Counted from the stretch's first letter, positions 1 through 11,260 are shown. The stretch: 64,000 nt of DNA from Trichoplusia ni (GCF_003590095.1 NC_039488.1:10354001-10418000), one strand, 5' to 3'. The notes: generated by a model not told the origin, from the letters alone. Translations and numbers: made by a program.

Positions 1-120
1 TTGCAGGTCAATAATTCGCGACGATATTTGGTTGTTAAGGCGACGAACAAGTGTGACTTATCCAAGGTTGAAAAGTAAGATACAATTTCATAAATTCACC
101 TCCTAAAAGTCAATACTTAC

Positions 121-245
121 AGGTAAACTCTGAAAATCACCGAGAGGTGGTCCTGTATCGATTTGTTTCTGATTCGCGGGAGCGACGATCGGCGGAACAA
201 CGTTCTCGTGAAGGTTCGAAGCTATTATCCTGTTCAGCAGTTGAC
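121..245 (-). CDS. FBXL4: FBXL4 coding exon 5
   Basis: 125 nt after acceptor TTTTCAG. It encodes a variable linker (QLLNRIIASNLHENVVPPIV...) ending in GDFQSLP, equivalent to the residues just before the F-box. Donor GTAAGT at 120-115, phase 0; the next exon lies outside the window. Confidence 0.85.
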
Positions 246-3200
246 CTGAAAAGATGTTGGATAAGAATTACATTTGTTTAACAAGTTTATTATAATGTTA
301 AGTAACGGTGGTTACTGATGTGGGTAAAATGCCGACTACGAAAATATATTTATATAAATTAGATTCATAAACTGTGCCTATGTATCGTGTTATTATTTTT
401 GCCATAGGTGAACTAGAAATTAATCGAACCTATTTCGTAAAAATAAATTTAAGTTCAGTTTGAGATTTTAACGAGTAGATTTCTTCGGATTACTAATTCA
501 TAACACGTAAACATTTACATTCTTAACTTAATTTAGTGGTGACCGCAACACGCAATACAAATAACCACACATATTTAGAACAAAAAAATCCTGTAATCAG
601 CATTCCCAAAGCATACGTGATAATACACTCAATTATTTGCGGATATATCTGTTAATTAACACGTTGTTTTGCCATAAAAGTGCACATTAAATTAACATAT
701 TTCTAATAGGAAAAGATAATCTCGCTACCGAAAGCTACTAAGCATTATACCAAGATTCACATGACGATAAACGGACGCTCTGACGTCATCCAGCCGTCGA
801 ATAACGTGACTACAAATCCTATTAGGGCTTAGTCCGTAACAAACGTTTACGTACATGATCTATCTCCGACATAGAAACTGAAACGTATTCCGTTGAGTAT
901 TAAGTTGATTTTCGTGTGTTATGGAGACTCTGAACATGACCATGGGCAACAATATCAGTCAACTACGTCATAGCACTAAAGAAGTCCGTATTAACTGTAG
1001 TTAAAGGTGAGAGTAGAATTATCTTGATTATTTTTAGATATATAAGGCATTACAGATAGAACTAACATCCCTGTCTTAGGGATTAAAACGTATTTTTTCC
1101 ATTATTGATGTTAAATAAAAAATAAGCTTCTTTTACCGTATATCTAACCACTCTTCCCGGCTTGAATTAAATATATCTTTAGACCATAATGAGAAAAGAT
1201 AAATTACGTAGTAAAAACCGATGCGATGGAAATTTACTCGCTCGTAATGACAACCTCGATAATCATCAAGGAATAATCAATCATTGTGTTCGTAGCATTT
1301 TAATCCTATCTCGACAAGAATTAATGAGGTCTGGACGGGTTTGCAGACTGGAACACAAGACTAACTGCTACCAAAAGTGTTCCCGCTAGTGAGGTGATGA
1401 CACTGTGGAAGCGGGACAGTGCACTACACTGTTCGAAGCAGTGTCTCGCTGGCACCTCTTGCTGTCGTCCTTTAAGATTTAATATAAGCCTAACGCCAAA
1501 CGAATTCAAGAATTCTGTATATTGCTCTTTATTTGATTGCAAGGAGTGCTGATTGCTGAGTGATGCGACGTGTCGCAGATTCCAACCCCGTTTGTGTGAT
1601 CCACAACGTTTGCTCTGAGTGTGTGTGAATTTATGCATGTGGCTTAAGTGTTTGGGAAACGATTTTAATTAAAGAGTATTTTTTTTAGTTTGTTTTTAAA
1701 ATAATATATTTTTCATCAAATTAAAATTTGTAATCTAATAAAGCGGCTTAAAATAACAAAATATTGATCTCAGCAACATAAAATTATAATTCATAAATGT
1801 TGATCTTATAGGGGTTACCGGTTGCCGGAAACTTTCCTGTTTAGCCACGTGAGTTAAACAACGATGAAAAAGTACTTCAAAGAAATGCGATAGCGAAACA
1901 GCGAATGTAGAATATATCTCAGACTTAAATATTTAGTAATTAGTCAAAGGTAATTCATTGGACAAACACAATTAATTGCAGTGAGCACCTATTGTGAACG
2001 TTGTTTATGACACTTGACTTTTAACACTCAACAATTAATAGGTGTAATAATAAGCTACGTAATGAAATGTAAAAAAACATAGTCACGTGTGTCAAAACAA
2101 ACTCTCGAGAATAAAAAAAAAATATTCTTCAAAAAATGACTGGCTTGTTTCGTTCTAATATATTTTTTGGACAACAAAGGATCCTTCCTTCTTGAGAGAA
2201 CATATTTGTTTTATTAAGCGCGGAAAACACAGACATCCGCTTCCTAGGGGAAGGGAACAGGTAGTATCAGACTCTTTCTGACTAAACCTGAACCGCCGCG
2301 CTACGTCATCCAAGATTTGGGTCGGCAATGCTAAGAAAGCACATGAGCCGTTATTCGACATGCTTGACTAACCTAGCCATAGATAACTTCCAATAGAGAT
2401 CGAGTTTCTTACTTATGAGCCATGGCGCGGTGGTGATGCTGGACGTAATACGTTAACTAATTCCTCAACCCTTATTCGTAGCATAAAGTTCTTTCAAATC
2501 CTACCTTTTTCGACAACCGGCTGAGTTTTCTTGTAAAACAGTGTGGAATAAGAGAAATTATTCTTCATATACTCCACCAAGTTCGGAGGTTGTTTTCCTC
2601 GGAGTAATACGGCATCCAACTCCGTGTAGTACGGTAGCAGCTTGTGGTTAAACTCCAGTCTTAAAATCCTGTTGGCAACATATTTTAGAGTAAATATTGA
2701 GTCTTTATTTACTTAGCAGCAAGGGTGTTATTTGCAGCTCAGTTCGGTACTAAAAAACCTTTGAAGTTTTAAAACTCTGTCAAAAACGTGACTCATTTAT
2801 AAAAGATCTTAACAGGTGGGCAAGAAATTGAAAGGCTAGAAACTTTTCTTTTAATTTCAATAACAACAAGAAGTTTAAAAAGTAAAGCTTGTAATTGGCA
2901 AAAATAAAATAATGCCTTAATTGGAAACAAAAGCCTTTTGTTAAATTTGCTCAAAGTTTTTACCAACTTTGCTGGTTCACGTGTACCGAAAGTTGCTAAA
3001 TTGGAAGTCATAATTTTAACCAAGTTTATATAATGGAAATTGTTACAAACACGTTTTAAGGGAAATTAAAACTGGAAAATAAGGATAGGGTTTGTCGCAA
3101 CGATTAAATGAGACCGAGATCAGCGAAACGTTTTCTTAAGTAATGTTTCTCTGGTAGATGCAGATTACCGTTACAGCCCAAACGAACATATTCCTCAAAT

Positions 3201-6131
3201 TGCTCTTTAAATGGCAATGACCAGAGTAGGATTTTTGTGCTTGTATTTAAAATTAAGTACTAAATTTCCTCACGATGAACAATGAATTAGGTATAAGTAT
3301 TTCTCAAAAGTATCATGAATTAGTAAATTAACCTGAGCGAGTGCTATGACCTCTTAAAGTAGGTTTGTTGCTGCGGAAGTGAGATGACGATGAACGTAAT
3401 ACAGAGACCGTCTTCCAAAGATAGTAGCGATTTGAAAAACCTTTTGCAGTCACAATCTTTCACGTCAAACGGTCCTTTTTGAAATGTCTCTTCGTACATG
3501 GTAATGAAAAAGAAAAGTAAACAATGCTAAAAAAATAAACGGCATTTTTTACAAAGTAATAAGCTCATCAAAATTACAAGGTTGTTATTAAATGACATGG
3601 GATGGATGGGGTGATTAACATATGGCTTTTTGGAAGAAACTTTCTATGTCCATGTACAGAAGTGCTTTAAAAATATGAGATCGCTTCGCCAAACCACATC
3701 GTTAAATACGTTCAGAAACTTAAAATCCTAAAATCTAAATCTTACCTTGTAGGTACATTAATCTGCCTTATTTGTGGGCTGAAAATCCTCGGTGTATCTC
3801 CCACATACTCCGGTTCCCCTTCCCATAGCAGCATCCAGGCTGTCGGTCCTCGAGCCCAGATGCGGACCAAAGCCCCAGGATTGTATGTCTCGAAAATTGA
3901 CACCTCCAAGGGGTAGACAGCCTTTTCGAAGGACACTTCTGTCAAAGGTAACATTATGTGCAACGGTTTCTTGGAAGGTATAAGTAAAGGTGGAAGAAAT
4001 GATTTTACAAAGCTTTTCAATGAAATGATGAAACATTATCGCCACCTTTAAAAAAGGAGCAATTTTTATCTTGCGATGCGACGATACCTAAATAAACATG
4101 AGCATCAGTCTAAGTTTTATATCGATGTCTCTTTGCCTGTCTATTCGAATGATTCGATCAAGTAATACAATTAAATTAGGTACAAACCAAAAAACCTATG
4201 CGGATCTTAAGGCAATTTAGCCATGTACAAGATAAATAATACTAATTGACAATCATCGACCAACGTACATTTTCCGTCACGTTGTCAAGTTATTAGTATG
4301 TAAATTGCACTAGAATCATACACACGGGTAATTATTGCCTGATTATGTAGGTGCAAACAAAAACAAGTGAACTGTTTACTGTTGAAGTACTCGGATGGGC
4401 GATCGATTGTTGCATTAACTTTGTAATGAATTTAGTGTGGCACACAGTGAAAACCTAATAATTAATAAAAAAAAATCAGTAATGAAATTGGGGATACTTT
4501 AAGGGAAAATTTATCTAATGGTAGCAACATAATATTAAGGCAATATGTGCATTATTTAAATATTATATTGATGGTTTTAAATAAATAAATCGTAAGTTAT
4601 TGTATTGCAGAGCATTGAAATAGTTTTTGCATCAAAATAATATCTTTTAACTATCTGGTCAAAAACAAAATTCAGTTTAATTTGGTTAAAAAGATTGCAT
4701 ACCATTGCATTGAAAAAAAATTGCAACCTTTCTGAAAAGAAAGACTTACCTACAAAATCTTGACTAGTGATGGCGCTAGCATTCTGTGGCATGTAGTCTT
4801 GTTGTGCTGAGGGTGCATCATCCCACCAGGTACCATATGTTCTCTGTGAATAATAATAACAACTTAAATAAATTATGCTAATGAGTTGATGAGTTGAACT
4901 GTAAGCCAACAGTAAAACCTGACCATAAAAGGAATCGATAGGTAGGGAAAGTGAAAGCCTTTGGAAAACACTTTTTTCTTATCTTTTATACAGCATGACT
5001 AGACACACCTAAAAATCAATTAGTTTGAATCGAGGATCTTGTTTTTGAAAACAGGACACATTAAATTTAAAGTTAACAAAAAAATGTTAACAGCCAGCTC
5101 TATTTTGTCTTTTCAAGGTCTCCATTAATGCATTGTTTTGGTTTTAAAAACAATTTGCCTTTTACAATTCAAAATTTGAGTTGAATATAATTGATTTTGA
5201 AATGTACCAGGAAGTTAATTCTTTGTCTTACAATCAAGATAAAATTTATTTTTAAATAACCTTTGAATATTACTTAAGAAAATCCATTAAATATAATAAC
5301 TTAGTTCTATTACATTAACAGTTTACTTCTAGTCATAAAATAATTTTATATCACTTCCTTAAGGCTTTACCAATAATTTCTATATTATTATATTAGTCAT
5401 AAATAAATTCTGTTTTACATGCTGTGTGCATGAAAACTTTTAAAAACAATAACCTAAGCAATGTTTATCCCAAATATAGGTCTTTGAATTCTCCAAATAT
5501 AAAAAAGTGCCTAAATAAATCTATTCAATATGTAAACCTAGTTTCGAGCATGAATAATATTATGCCAATGACCATGAGCAATACCTAAATATATCACTTT
5601 TATAAGTTGTAAATATTCAAAACAGTATTTGCTTATCTACAGAAGCATATGATAAACCATGAAGTGAAGCAATGATGATGGAGCTATTTCTATATAATAC
5701 AAAATAAAAACATAATTAAATAGGAATACTTTTCATTCATATTTCAGTATCAACAAAATATAAAATTCAATTGGGGATATTGTAGCTCCAAATAAGCTTT
5801 GGACCAAAAATAAGAATTCCGCGGCAAAAATACGCATCACTAAATTTTATTGGGAAGTATAACTAGATGGATGGATGGATGAGATACAAAAATATAATTA
5901 TCATACCATGACGAAGGCCTGAGGATAATCACCGTAATCAGGAAAGTTGGAAGGAGGCCCACGGAGATTAAACGCCGTATACGAAACACTTATTTCACTG
6001 CCATACTGGGAACTAAAATCTTCAACGTTGTGAACAAACTGTTCTATAATTTGCTGATCTTTCTCATCATCAACATCATTTTCGTCGTTAAACCAAAACA
6101 AAGAAGATATCACATCAGAAGCACTCTGCAT
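121..6131 (-). CDS. FBXL4: F-box/LRR-repeat protein 4 (FBXL4), N-terminal part, five exons, truncated by window edge
   Basis: FBXL4 is a mitochondrial outer-membrane F-box protein; in mammals it acts in an SCF ubiquitin ligase that limits mitophagy through BNIP3/NIX. The exons join in phase as 6131-5907, 4843-4750, 3938-3746, 2668-2505 and 245-121, each with GT-AG borders, giving 267 codons. Landmarks shared with vertebrate FBXL4, in order, are VEDFSSQYGSE (about residues 37-46), RTYGTWWD (76-83), SQDFV, FETYNPGALVRIWA in the discoidin-like region, QINVPTRILRLEFN (about 165-178), YYTELDAVLLRG, and GDFQSLP just before the F-box. The F-box and leucine-rich repeats must lie left of position 1. 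The start at 6131 is the first in-frame ATG and has A at -3; frame stays open upstream without an ATG. Family assignment is strong; the mitochondrial role is inferred from the family, because no leader peptide is visible. Confidence 0.9.
1323..1640 (+). repeat. Decayed interspersed repeat block with SINE remnant, in FBXL4 intron 4
   Basis: The second half (about 1530-1640) contains GCGACGTGTCGCAG and TTTGTGTGATCCAC, shared with the tRNA-derived SINE at 46255-46445. The first half (1323-1490) is unlike its surroundings and looks like an older element that I cannot classify. Confidence 0.45.
2505..2668 (-). CDS. FBXL4: FBXL4 coding exon 4
   Basis: 164 nt translating as ILRLEFNHKLLPYYTELDAV and onward through LLRGKQPP to QPVVEK. 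It matches the vertebrate IRLEVNSSLLEYYTELDAV segment. Acceptor CCAACAG, donor GTAGGA. Confidence 0.92.
3746..3938 (-). CDS. FBXL4: FBXL4 coding exon 3
   Basis: 193 nt carrying EVSFEKAVYPLEVSIFETYN through QINVPT, the beta-sandwich (discoidin-like) region that precedes the F-box. It leaves two bases of an Arg codon at donor GTAAGA. Confidence 0.92.
4750..4843 (-). CDS. FBXL4: FBXL4 coding exon 2
   Basis: 94 nt starting directly after a CACAG acceptor with RTYGTWWDD, the most conserved N-terminal motif of the family. It ends one base into a codon at donor GTAAGT. Confidence 0.9.
5866..5882. repeat. (GATG)n microsatellite in FBXL4 intron 1
   Basis: About four perfect GATG units (gatggatggatggatg), 25 bp downstream of exon 1 on the minus strand. 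Confidence 0.7.
5907..6131 (-). CDS. FBXL4: FBXL4 coding exon 1
   Basis: Encodes residues 1-75, from MQSASDV to PQAFVM, and ends in phase 0 at donor GTATGA. The first 30 residues are acidic (several D and E) and neither hydrophobic nor basic, unlike the vertebrate N-terminus. Confidence 0.85.
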
Positions 6132-6689
6132 TTTTAGTTGTATTTCTCTGAACTTGGTTGAAAAATCACGCGAACGAAGATAACAAAGATGCGCGCTAGA
6201 ATGAAATGAAATGAGTTTGTTTTTTATTTTTTTCTCTCTGACAGCTGACAAACACAACACAACATAAACATCCAGCCCACAGACCTTGTAAAATCAAACC
6301 AAACATTAATATTTTTAAAATGCTACATTTTACGCAAGAATACTGATTGCTCATTGTTTTAAATTTCAAATCAAATAAAAAAAAATAGGAAGTAAGTATG
6401 AAGTTACATCACATCACAAAGGATGATAATCATTCGTTAAGATTATCGGGTTTATATTCGGAGTATAATACTTAATTAATTTACTGCCTGAGCTGTAAAT
6501 CTTATCAGTATTGAGGTTTCCTAAATGCATTGTATAATAAAATCTTCTATTCCTAGAACTATGGTGCCAAAGCAAGTCATAACATGAAAAGTAACAATAT
6601 TGTCTATTTTTATTGGGGCATCACTAGTCTAGTCTATTCTCTACAGGATTGACATCACTGCTGTCAAGTATTGACGCTTGTCAATAAAA
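6132..6689. promoter_or_regulatory. Shared 5' region between head-to-head FBXL4 and SF3B4
   Basis: 558 bp separate the two divergent start codons and must hold both 5' UTRs and both promoters unless upstream non-coding exons exist. No TATA box is obvious at a useful distance from either ATG. Bidirectional regulation is inferred from spacing alone. Confidence 0.5.
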
Positions 6690-6723
6690 ATGGCAGCGGG
6701 GCCGATTGCCGAAAGAAACCAAG
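6690..6723 (+). CDS. SF3B4: SF3B4 coding exon 1
   Basis: Encodes MAAGPIAERNQ plus the first base of Asp12, then donor GTATTT. Confidence 0.95.
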
Positions 6724-9606
6724 GTATTTATTGATACTATGCCATATTTACACCATTCCTTTAGCCTTTGAGATTGGATCATTGTCTAGTTTGTGAAAAC
6801 TTAATATTCACAATAAAACTCATAAATTATGATGAAGTTGATATTTGAGGTTAAGTATCGTTGTTAGTACACAAACTAATACAAAACATCCAATCAACTA
6901 TATCCCAATGTATGTAACTTTGCCTTCATTCTCTATTTTGCTTCTACAACAGACTAACTATATTAATAATTGGGTTTTAACATTATTTTTCAGATGCCAC
7001 AATATATGTTGGCGGTTTGGACGACAGAGTTACAGAGAGTTTATTATGGGAGCTGTTTGTACAAGCTGGACCCGTGGGTAAGTCTAAAAATGAACTAAAT
7101 ACTGCAAAGTTATTGTAAAATCCATTTATTTATTCAAAACATGCATTAAGTGTTAAAGTTTTACTTCATTAAAATTGGATAGTTGGCTTGTCTAAAAACA
7201 CTAACTTAACGATTAGATTGACCTAGATACTAGGCCTGTTAACAAATTATACACAGTTGTCACATTACAAAGTTATTCCAATAATTTCTGAAATATATTT
7301 TTATGAGTAACATAAGACTTCAGTTCTTCAGTCTGCAGTGACAACCTAATAGATTTTAAAGTACTTTCCATGTATAAATATGTTTGTTGCTTGCTCGATT
7401 TCAGTCAACGTTCACATGCCAAAAGACAGAGTGACTCAAACCCATCAGGGCTATGGGTTTGTAGAATTTATGGGTGAAGAGGATGCCGATTATGCTATAA
7501 AAGTAAGTTATCTAAACAATATCAACATTCTAACGGGCCTGTTGGTCTAGTGGTTAGTAACCCTGACTACTAAACCAGAGGTTGTGGGTTAGATTCCCGC
7601 CCAGGACAAATGTTGTGTTATGAGCATGATCATTTGTTCTGGTGTCTGGGTGTAATTTATATATAATATGTATGTATTTAGAAATATATAAGCAAGTTTA
7701 TCAGTTGTCTGGTTACCATAACACAAGCTCTGCTTAGCTTGGGATCTGATAACCGTGTATGAGTTGTCCCAGGATATATTCTGTAAGATATCTGTACTAT
7801 TTAAAACAGTTAGTATTGCGACTGTTATGGGACCTCAAAGCCTTGAGAAATAATGGTCCTTCCTGAACCTATTACTACCTATTACTTAGACATGTTAACT
7901 AGAATGTACCCTGCATGAAAAAAGAATGTGATCAGTTAGATCACATTCTTTTTTCGATGCAAGACAGAATTAGAACTGGTTGTTTAAATTGTTCTATAGC
8001 TTGACAGACAGTTAAAAATATTTATATTATTCTTCTGTATGTGCATACAGTGTTATCTTCCCAAATGGCTGGACCAATTTGAATGAATTTTTATTACTAG
8101 TCTAAGTGATGCCCAAGGCCGAAAGTTAGCCTCATTGTAAGAACCAAATTTGATATTCTCATTAAGTTCTTCAAATATTGTTCAATTACTTTGTAAATAT
8201 GCTGTAACAAATATTACTTCTATTGAATTTGATGTATTTTGATTTCAGGTTATGAATATGATAAAACTATATGGTAAACCGGTGCGGGTGAATAAAGCTT
8301 CAGCTCACCAGAAGAACCTTGATGTTGGAGCTAATGTGTTCATAGGAAATCTAGATCCGGAAGTAGATGAAAAGCTGTTGTATGACACATTCTCGGCCTT
8401 TGGTGTCATATTACAGACCCCTAAGGTATGTATTATGATAATTCTATTGAAATGAAACATTTTTTTAAATCTTACTTCCAGGAATTTACGAGGTCCATCT
8501 CGGGGATTTTACAAAAAAAAAATTGTGGAACATTTGTGGTGACTTGTCATATCAAGGGATTGAACCTGCTAGCTATGCAGTCAAAATTCATAATCTGCTT
8601 GCATTTCCTAACCTTGTCTGAGAAAGCAGTAAATGAGCATTTTGAGGCTACCAGTTGTTTGTTGCAGATAATCAGGAGAAACCATCATTGTACTTGCTCT
8701 TTTTATACTTGACATATGATAAAGATGTGTTTATGTGTATAATATAATAACAATATGTTTTTTGAGTAACATGTTTTCTTCCTTTCCAGGTTATGAGAGA
8801 CCCAGAAACAGGAAATTCCAAAGCCTTTGCATTTATCAACTTCGCGTCATTTGAAGCTTCTGACGCAGCGATAGAAGCTATGAATAACCAGTACCTTTGC
8901 AATCGACCTATATCAGTGTCGTATGCTTTCAAGAAAGATGTTAAGGGAGAGAGACACGGTTCTGCTGCTGAGAGGTATGTAAAACCTTTCTTTTTCAATT
9001 TTTTTGAAACCAATAAGATATACTTATTGATGAAGATGCATTTATTATTTCTAATTATGTTTCGGATAATTTAAAAACTAATTGCAATACCATTACCATT
9101 TTTTAGCAACTTTGTACTTTGAAACCATGTTACTGTGATGTCTGTCTCTTTACAGATTGCTTGCAGCTCAAAACCCACTATCTCACGCGGACCGTCCTCA
9201 CCAACTGTTCGCGGACGCTCCTCCTACCATGATGGGTCCCGTACTATTAGCGCCGCCGCCGCCACCGACACCAACACCGATGCCGCCTCAAGGCCCGCCG
9301 ATGAACGCCCGGCCGCCGCCGCCGCTGCCGATGAGCGCGCCCCCACCACCACCATCATCAATGCCCCCGCCTGGACCCCCGCCACCCCCAGGCCCCCCTC
9401 CTCCACCACCACCATTCCATCACTTCCCCCCGCCACCATTCGGACCTCCAGGCTTTGGACCCCCGCCTCCCCCCGGAGCAAGACCCCCGCCCCCATGGAG
9501 ACCACCCCCACCATCATTCAGACCCCAATTCCCCCCTCGTGGACCTCCACCATTCGGACATCCGCCATTCCCCCCGCACCCGCCTGAACCAAATTATAAT
9601 TATTAA
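6690..9606 (+). CDS. SF3B4: Splicing factor 3B subunit 4 (SF3B4/SAP49), complete, six exons
   Basis: SF3B4 is a subunit of the SF3b complex of the U2 snRNP; it contacts pre-mRNA next to the branch point and helps tether U2 in the nucleus. Exons 6690-6723, 6994-7077, 7405-7502, 8249-8425, 8790-8974 and 9156-9606 join in phase with GT-AG borders to give 342 residues (human 424). The start context AAAATGG is good, and the MAAGPIAERNQDATIYVGGL start is nearly identical to the human one. RRM1 has RNP2 IYVGGL (15-20) and RNP1 GYGFVEF (55-61). RRM2 has RNP2 VFIGNL (102-107) and RNP1 KAFAFINF (142-149). The conserved linker ERHGSAAERLLAAQNPLS follows, then FADAP and a low-complexity tail of Pro with Gly, Met and Phe from about residue 220 to the end. 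The shorter tail explains the length difference from human. Introns are 181-746 bp. Confidence 0.97.
6994..7077 (+). CDS. SF3B4: SF3B4 coding exon 2
   Basis: Encodes DATIYVGGLDDRVTESLLWE and onward to FVQAGPV, the first half of RRM1. Acceptor TTTTTCAG, donor GTAAGT. Confidence 0.95.
7405..7502 (+). CDS. SF3B4: SF3B4 coding exon 3
   Basis: Encodes VNVHMPKDRV through GYGFVEF to DADYAIK, the second half of RRM1. Acceptor TTTCAG, donor GTAAGT. Confidence 0.95.
7535..7785 (+). repeat. tRNA-derived SINE, family 2, in SF3B4 intron 3
   Basis: The head resembles a tRNA gene with an A box (TGGTCTAGTGG) and a B box (GGTTAGATTCC). The body carries TATCAGTTGTCTGG and AACACAAGCTCTGCTTAG, both repeated at 42115-42230 and, inverted, at 61530-61737. 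Sense to SF3B4 and wholly intronic. Confidence 0.8.
7917..7955. repeat. Perfect 17-bp inverted repeat, 5-nt loop, in SF3B4 intron 3
   Basis: Arms GAAAAAAGAATGTGATC (7917-7933) and its exact complement (7939-7955) around AGTTA. It could form a stable hairpin in the pre-mRNA. Confidence 0.85.
8249..8425 (+). CDS. SF3B4: SF3B4 coding exon 4
   Basis: 177 nt encoding VMNMIKLYGKPVRVNKASAH through NVFIGNLDPEVDEKLLYDTF to QTPK: the end of RRM1 and the start of RRM2. Phase 0 at both ends. Confidence 0.95.
8790..8974 (+). CDS. SF3B4: SF3B4 coding exon 5
   Basis: Encodes VMRDPETGNSKAFAFINFAS to ERHGSAAE plus two bases of Arg193, completing RRM2. Acceptor TTTCCAG, donor GTATGT. Confidence 0.95.
9156..9606 (+). 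CDS. SF3B4: SF3B4 coding exon 6 with proline-rich tail
   Basis: Completes Arg193, then LLAAQNPLSHADRPHQLFAD, a Pro-rich low-complexity tail and the ending PEPNYNY before TAA at 9604-9606. The local CCN richness makes open frames in the other phases and on the other strand, which are not genes. Confidence 0.95.
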
Positions 9607-9672
9607 GTGTAATTAAATAGTGTAATTTACATGTGACTGTTTTATATTGACCTCCGTTTTTTGGGATGGAAA

Positions 9673-9678
9673 AATAAA
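9673..9678 (+). terminator. Polyadenylation signal of SF3B4
   Basis: AATAAA lies 67 bp after the SF3B4 stop codon and is the first canonical hexamer downstream, so the 3' UTR is probably about 90 nt. Confidence 0.6.
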
Positions 9679-10164
9679 TATATTTTACAGTTATTGTACT
9701 AGTATTGTCTCAATTCTCCACCAACACCTCCACCTGCATACTCTAGTACTTTATTCCACTTAGGAAATAAAACCAAATGTCAAAAAATAACCTTATTGCA
9801 TTGAGTTAAGAGCGTTTAGAATATTATAAGACAAACTTAGCAACACTTATTAAGGATATTTTTATCTAAAAGAATATTCGTTTTAAATGATTTAAAATTC
9901 GTTTTAATTACACCATCAGTATTTCTTTGCAACCAGATTTATATCGATTACACTTTTTTGGTACTAAAAATAACAAAAAAAAATTAGGTAAGTAGGTAAG
10001 TAATCTGTCAAGTTTGCTACCATCGTCAACAATAAAAAAAACTACCCTTCCGTTCGCGCGTCCACATACAGCAGTCGAGGTTATTCGCTGCTCGGTTTTT
10101 TTCGTATTTGGTGTTCTGTGATCGATTCCCGGCTCGTAAATTATAGCCAGTTGTGTGGTTTTGT

Positions 10165-10172
10165 GTTCTTTC

Positions 10173-10215
<43 letters not shown>

Positions 10216-10313
10216 GCCTATCGCAGTCCACTGCTGGACATAGGCCTCTCCAAGTGCACGCCACTGAGATCGATTTTCGGCTTCTCGCATCCGGCTCCTG
10301 CCAGTTCTTTCTT
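10165..10313 (-). mobile_element. RTE-like LINE 3' fragment with (ATC)n tail and 10-bp TSD
   Basis: The insert at 10175-10303 starts with about 14 CAT/ATC units, the 3' tail of an element on the minus strand, then the frequent lepidopteran block CACTGCTGGACATAGGCCTC. Both sides carry GTTCTTTCTT (10165-10174 and 10304-10313), a target-site duplication. The open frame with a poly-Met run across it is an artefact of the microsatellite. Confidence 0.8.
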
Positions 10314-10586
10314 AATGATGTGTAATTATTAGTGATGAAATTTTCTATTTGTGTTGATAACTCAAGATCTCCAATAAGTGGTAAGTTTTCTTATGGGTTG
10401 TTGGTAGCGCAATTTATTTTTCTGTCCGTATTACTTTTCTACTGAAAAGTTTTAGTGTAGGCATCGCTCAGGATACTGTTATAGGTATCACACTGCCTAA
10501 GCAAACGCCTATAATAAAAAGATTTATTAAAAGAAAAACGGCTCACGCACTAAGTACCATAAGCACCAGTACCACTTATAAATTTA

Positions 10587-10826
10587 CTAGCTGTTGCCCG
10601 CGACTTCGTCTGCGTGGTTAGAAGATATAAGTTATGACTTTTTCTTCGCTCCTATTGGTCGCAGCGTGATGATATATAGCCTAAAACCTCTCTCGATGAA
10701 TGGTCTATTCAACACAAAAATATTTTTTCAATTTGAACCAGTAGTTCCTGAGATTAGCGCGTTCAAACAAACAAACAAACAAACTCTTCAGCTTTATATA
10801 TTAGTATAAGTATATTAGTATATAGA
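10587..10826 (-). mobile_element. Helitron-like non-autonomous element, family A
   Basis: Read on the plus strand it runs from CTAGCTGTTGCCCGCGACTT through GTAGTTCCTGAGATTAGCGC and a CAAA array to TTTATATATTAGTATA. Family copies elsewhere in the window have TC and CTAG ends inserted between A and T. Orientation is set by the CTAG end, assumed to be 3'. Confidence 0.7.
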
Positions 10827-11260
10827 TGCCAACGATATCTTCGCTACGTTTCATCGATTTTTAATTTCTCGCGCGGAGATTTTAATATTACGATAACTCA
10901 TTACCTATTCACTTTTTTGGTGTAGTGTAAAAAGCAATTTTGTTCTATATTACATGTATAATATATTTAACTTATTTATTTGGATAAGGATTAATACTGT
11001 ATTGTTAAAAATAGGTTCGTAAATAACCCATAATTTTACTGTATTAAGAAAACACATAAAAATGGTTATTGTGGGTTATCCTTGGAAGATAGACATATAC
11101 CACCGCGGACTTTTTTGTAGATTTATTAAAGAGGTACAAACCCGCCATACATAGTTTTGTTGTAACTCAAAAGGTTTTGGCAGCGTTCTCGAGGAAAGCT
11201 CTCGAATGGCTTAATTTTTTCCGACATGTTTAACTAATATCGTTGTAATATTGTCAGTTT

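Noticed and set aside
1..95. Minus-strand open stretch reading IYEIVSYFSTLDKSHLF, vaguely like an F-box, directly after FBXL4 exon 5
   Set aside because: It is out of phase with exon 5 (GDFQSLP) and no AG acceptor gives the right frame; the distance leaves room only for an impossibly short intron. Probably chance similarity in the intron.
3758..4045. Overlapping minus open frame beside FBXL4 exon 3
   Set aside because: Wrong frame; exon 3 in the FBXL4 frame matches the family and has proper splice sites.
6132..6260. Upstream extension of the FBXL4 open frame as coding sequence
   Set aside because: It has no ATG, so 6131 is kept as the start; the extension is discussed only as a possible alternative.
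9135..9587. Alternative plus and minus open frames over SF3B4 exon 6
   Set aside because: Shadows of the proline-rich CCN-biased tail; the true frame is fixed by splicing and by RRM2.
9908..10264. Minus open frame with a run of 14 methionines
   Set aside because: It is the (ATC)n tail of a retroposed fragment read in frame.
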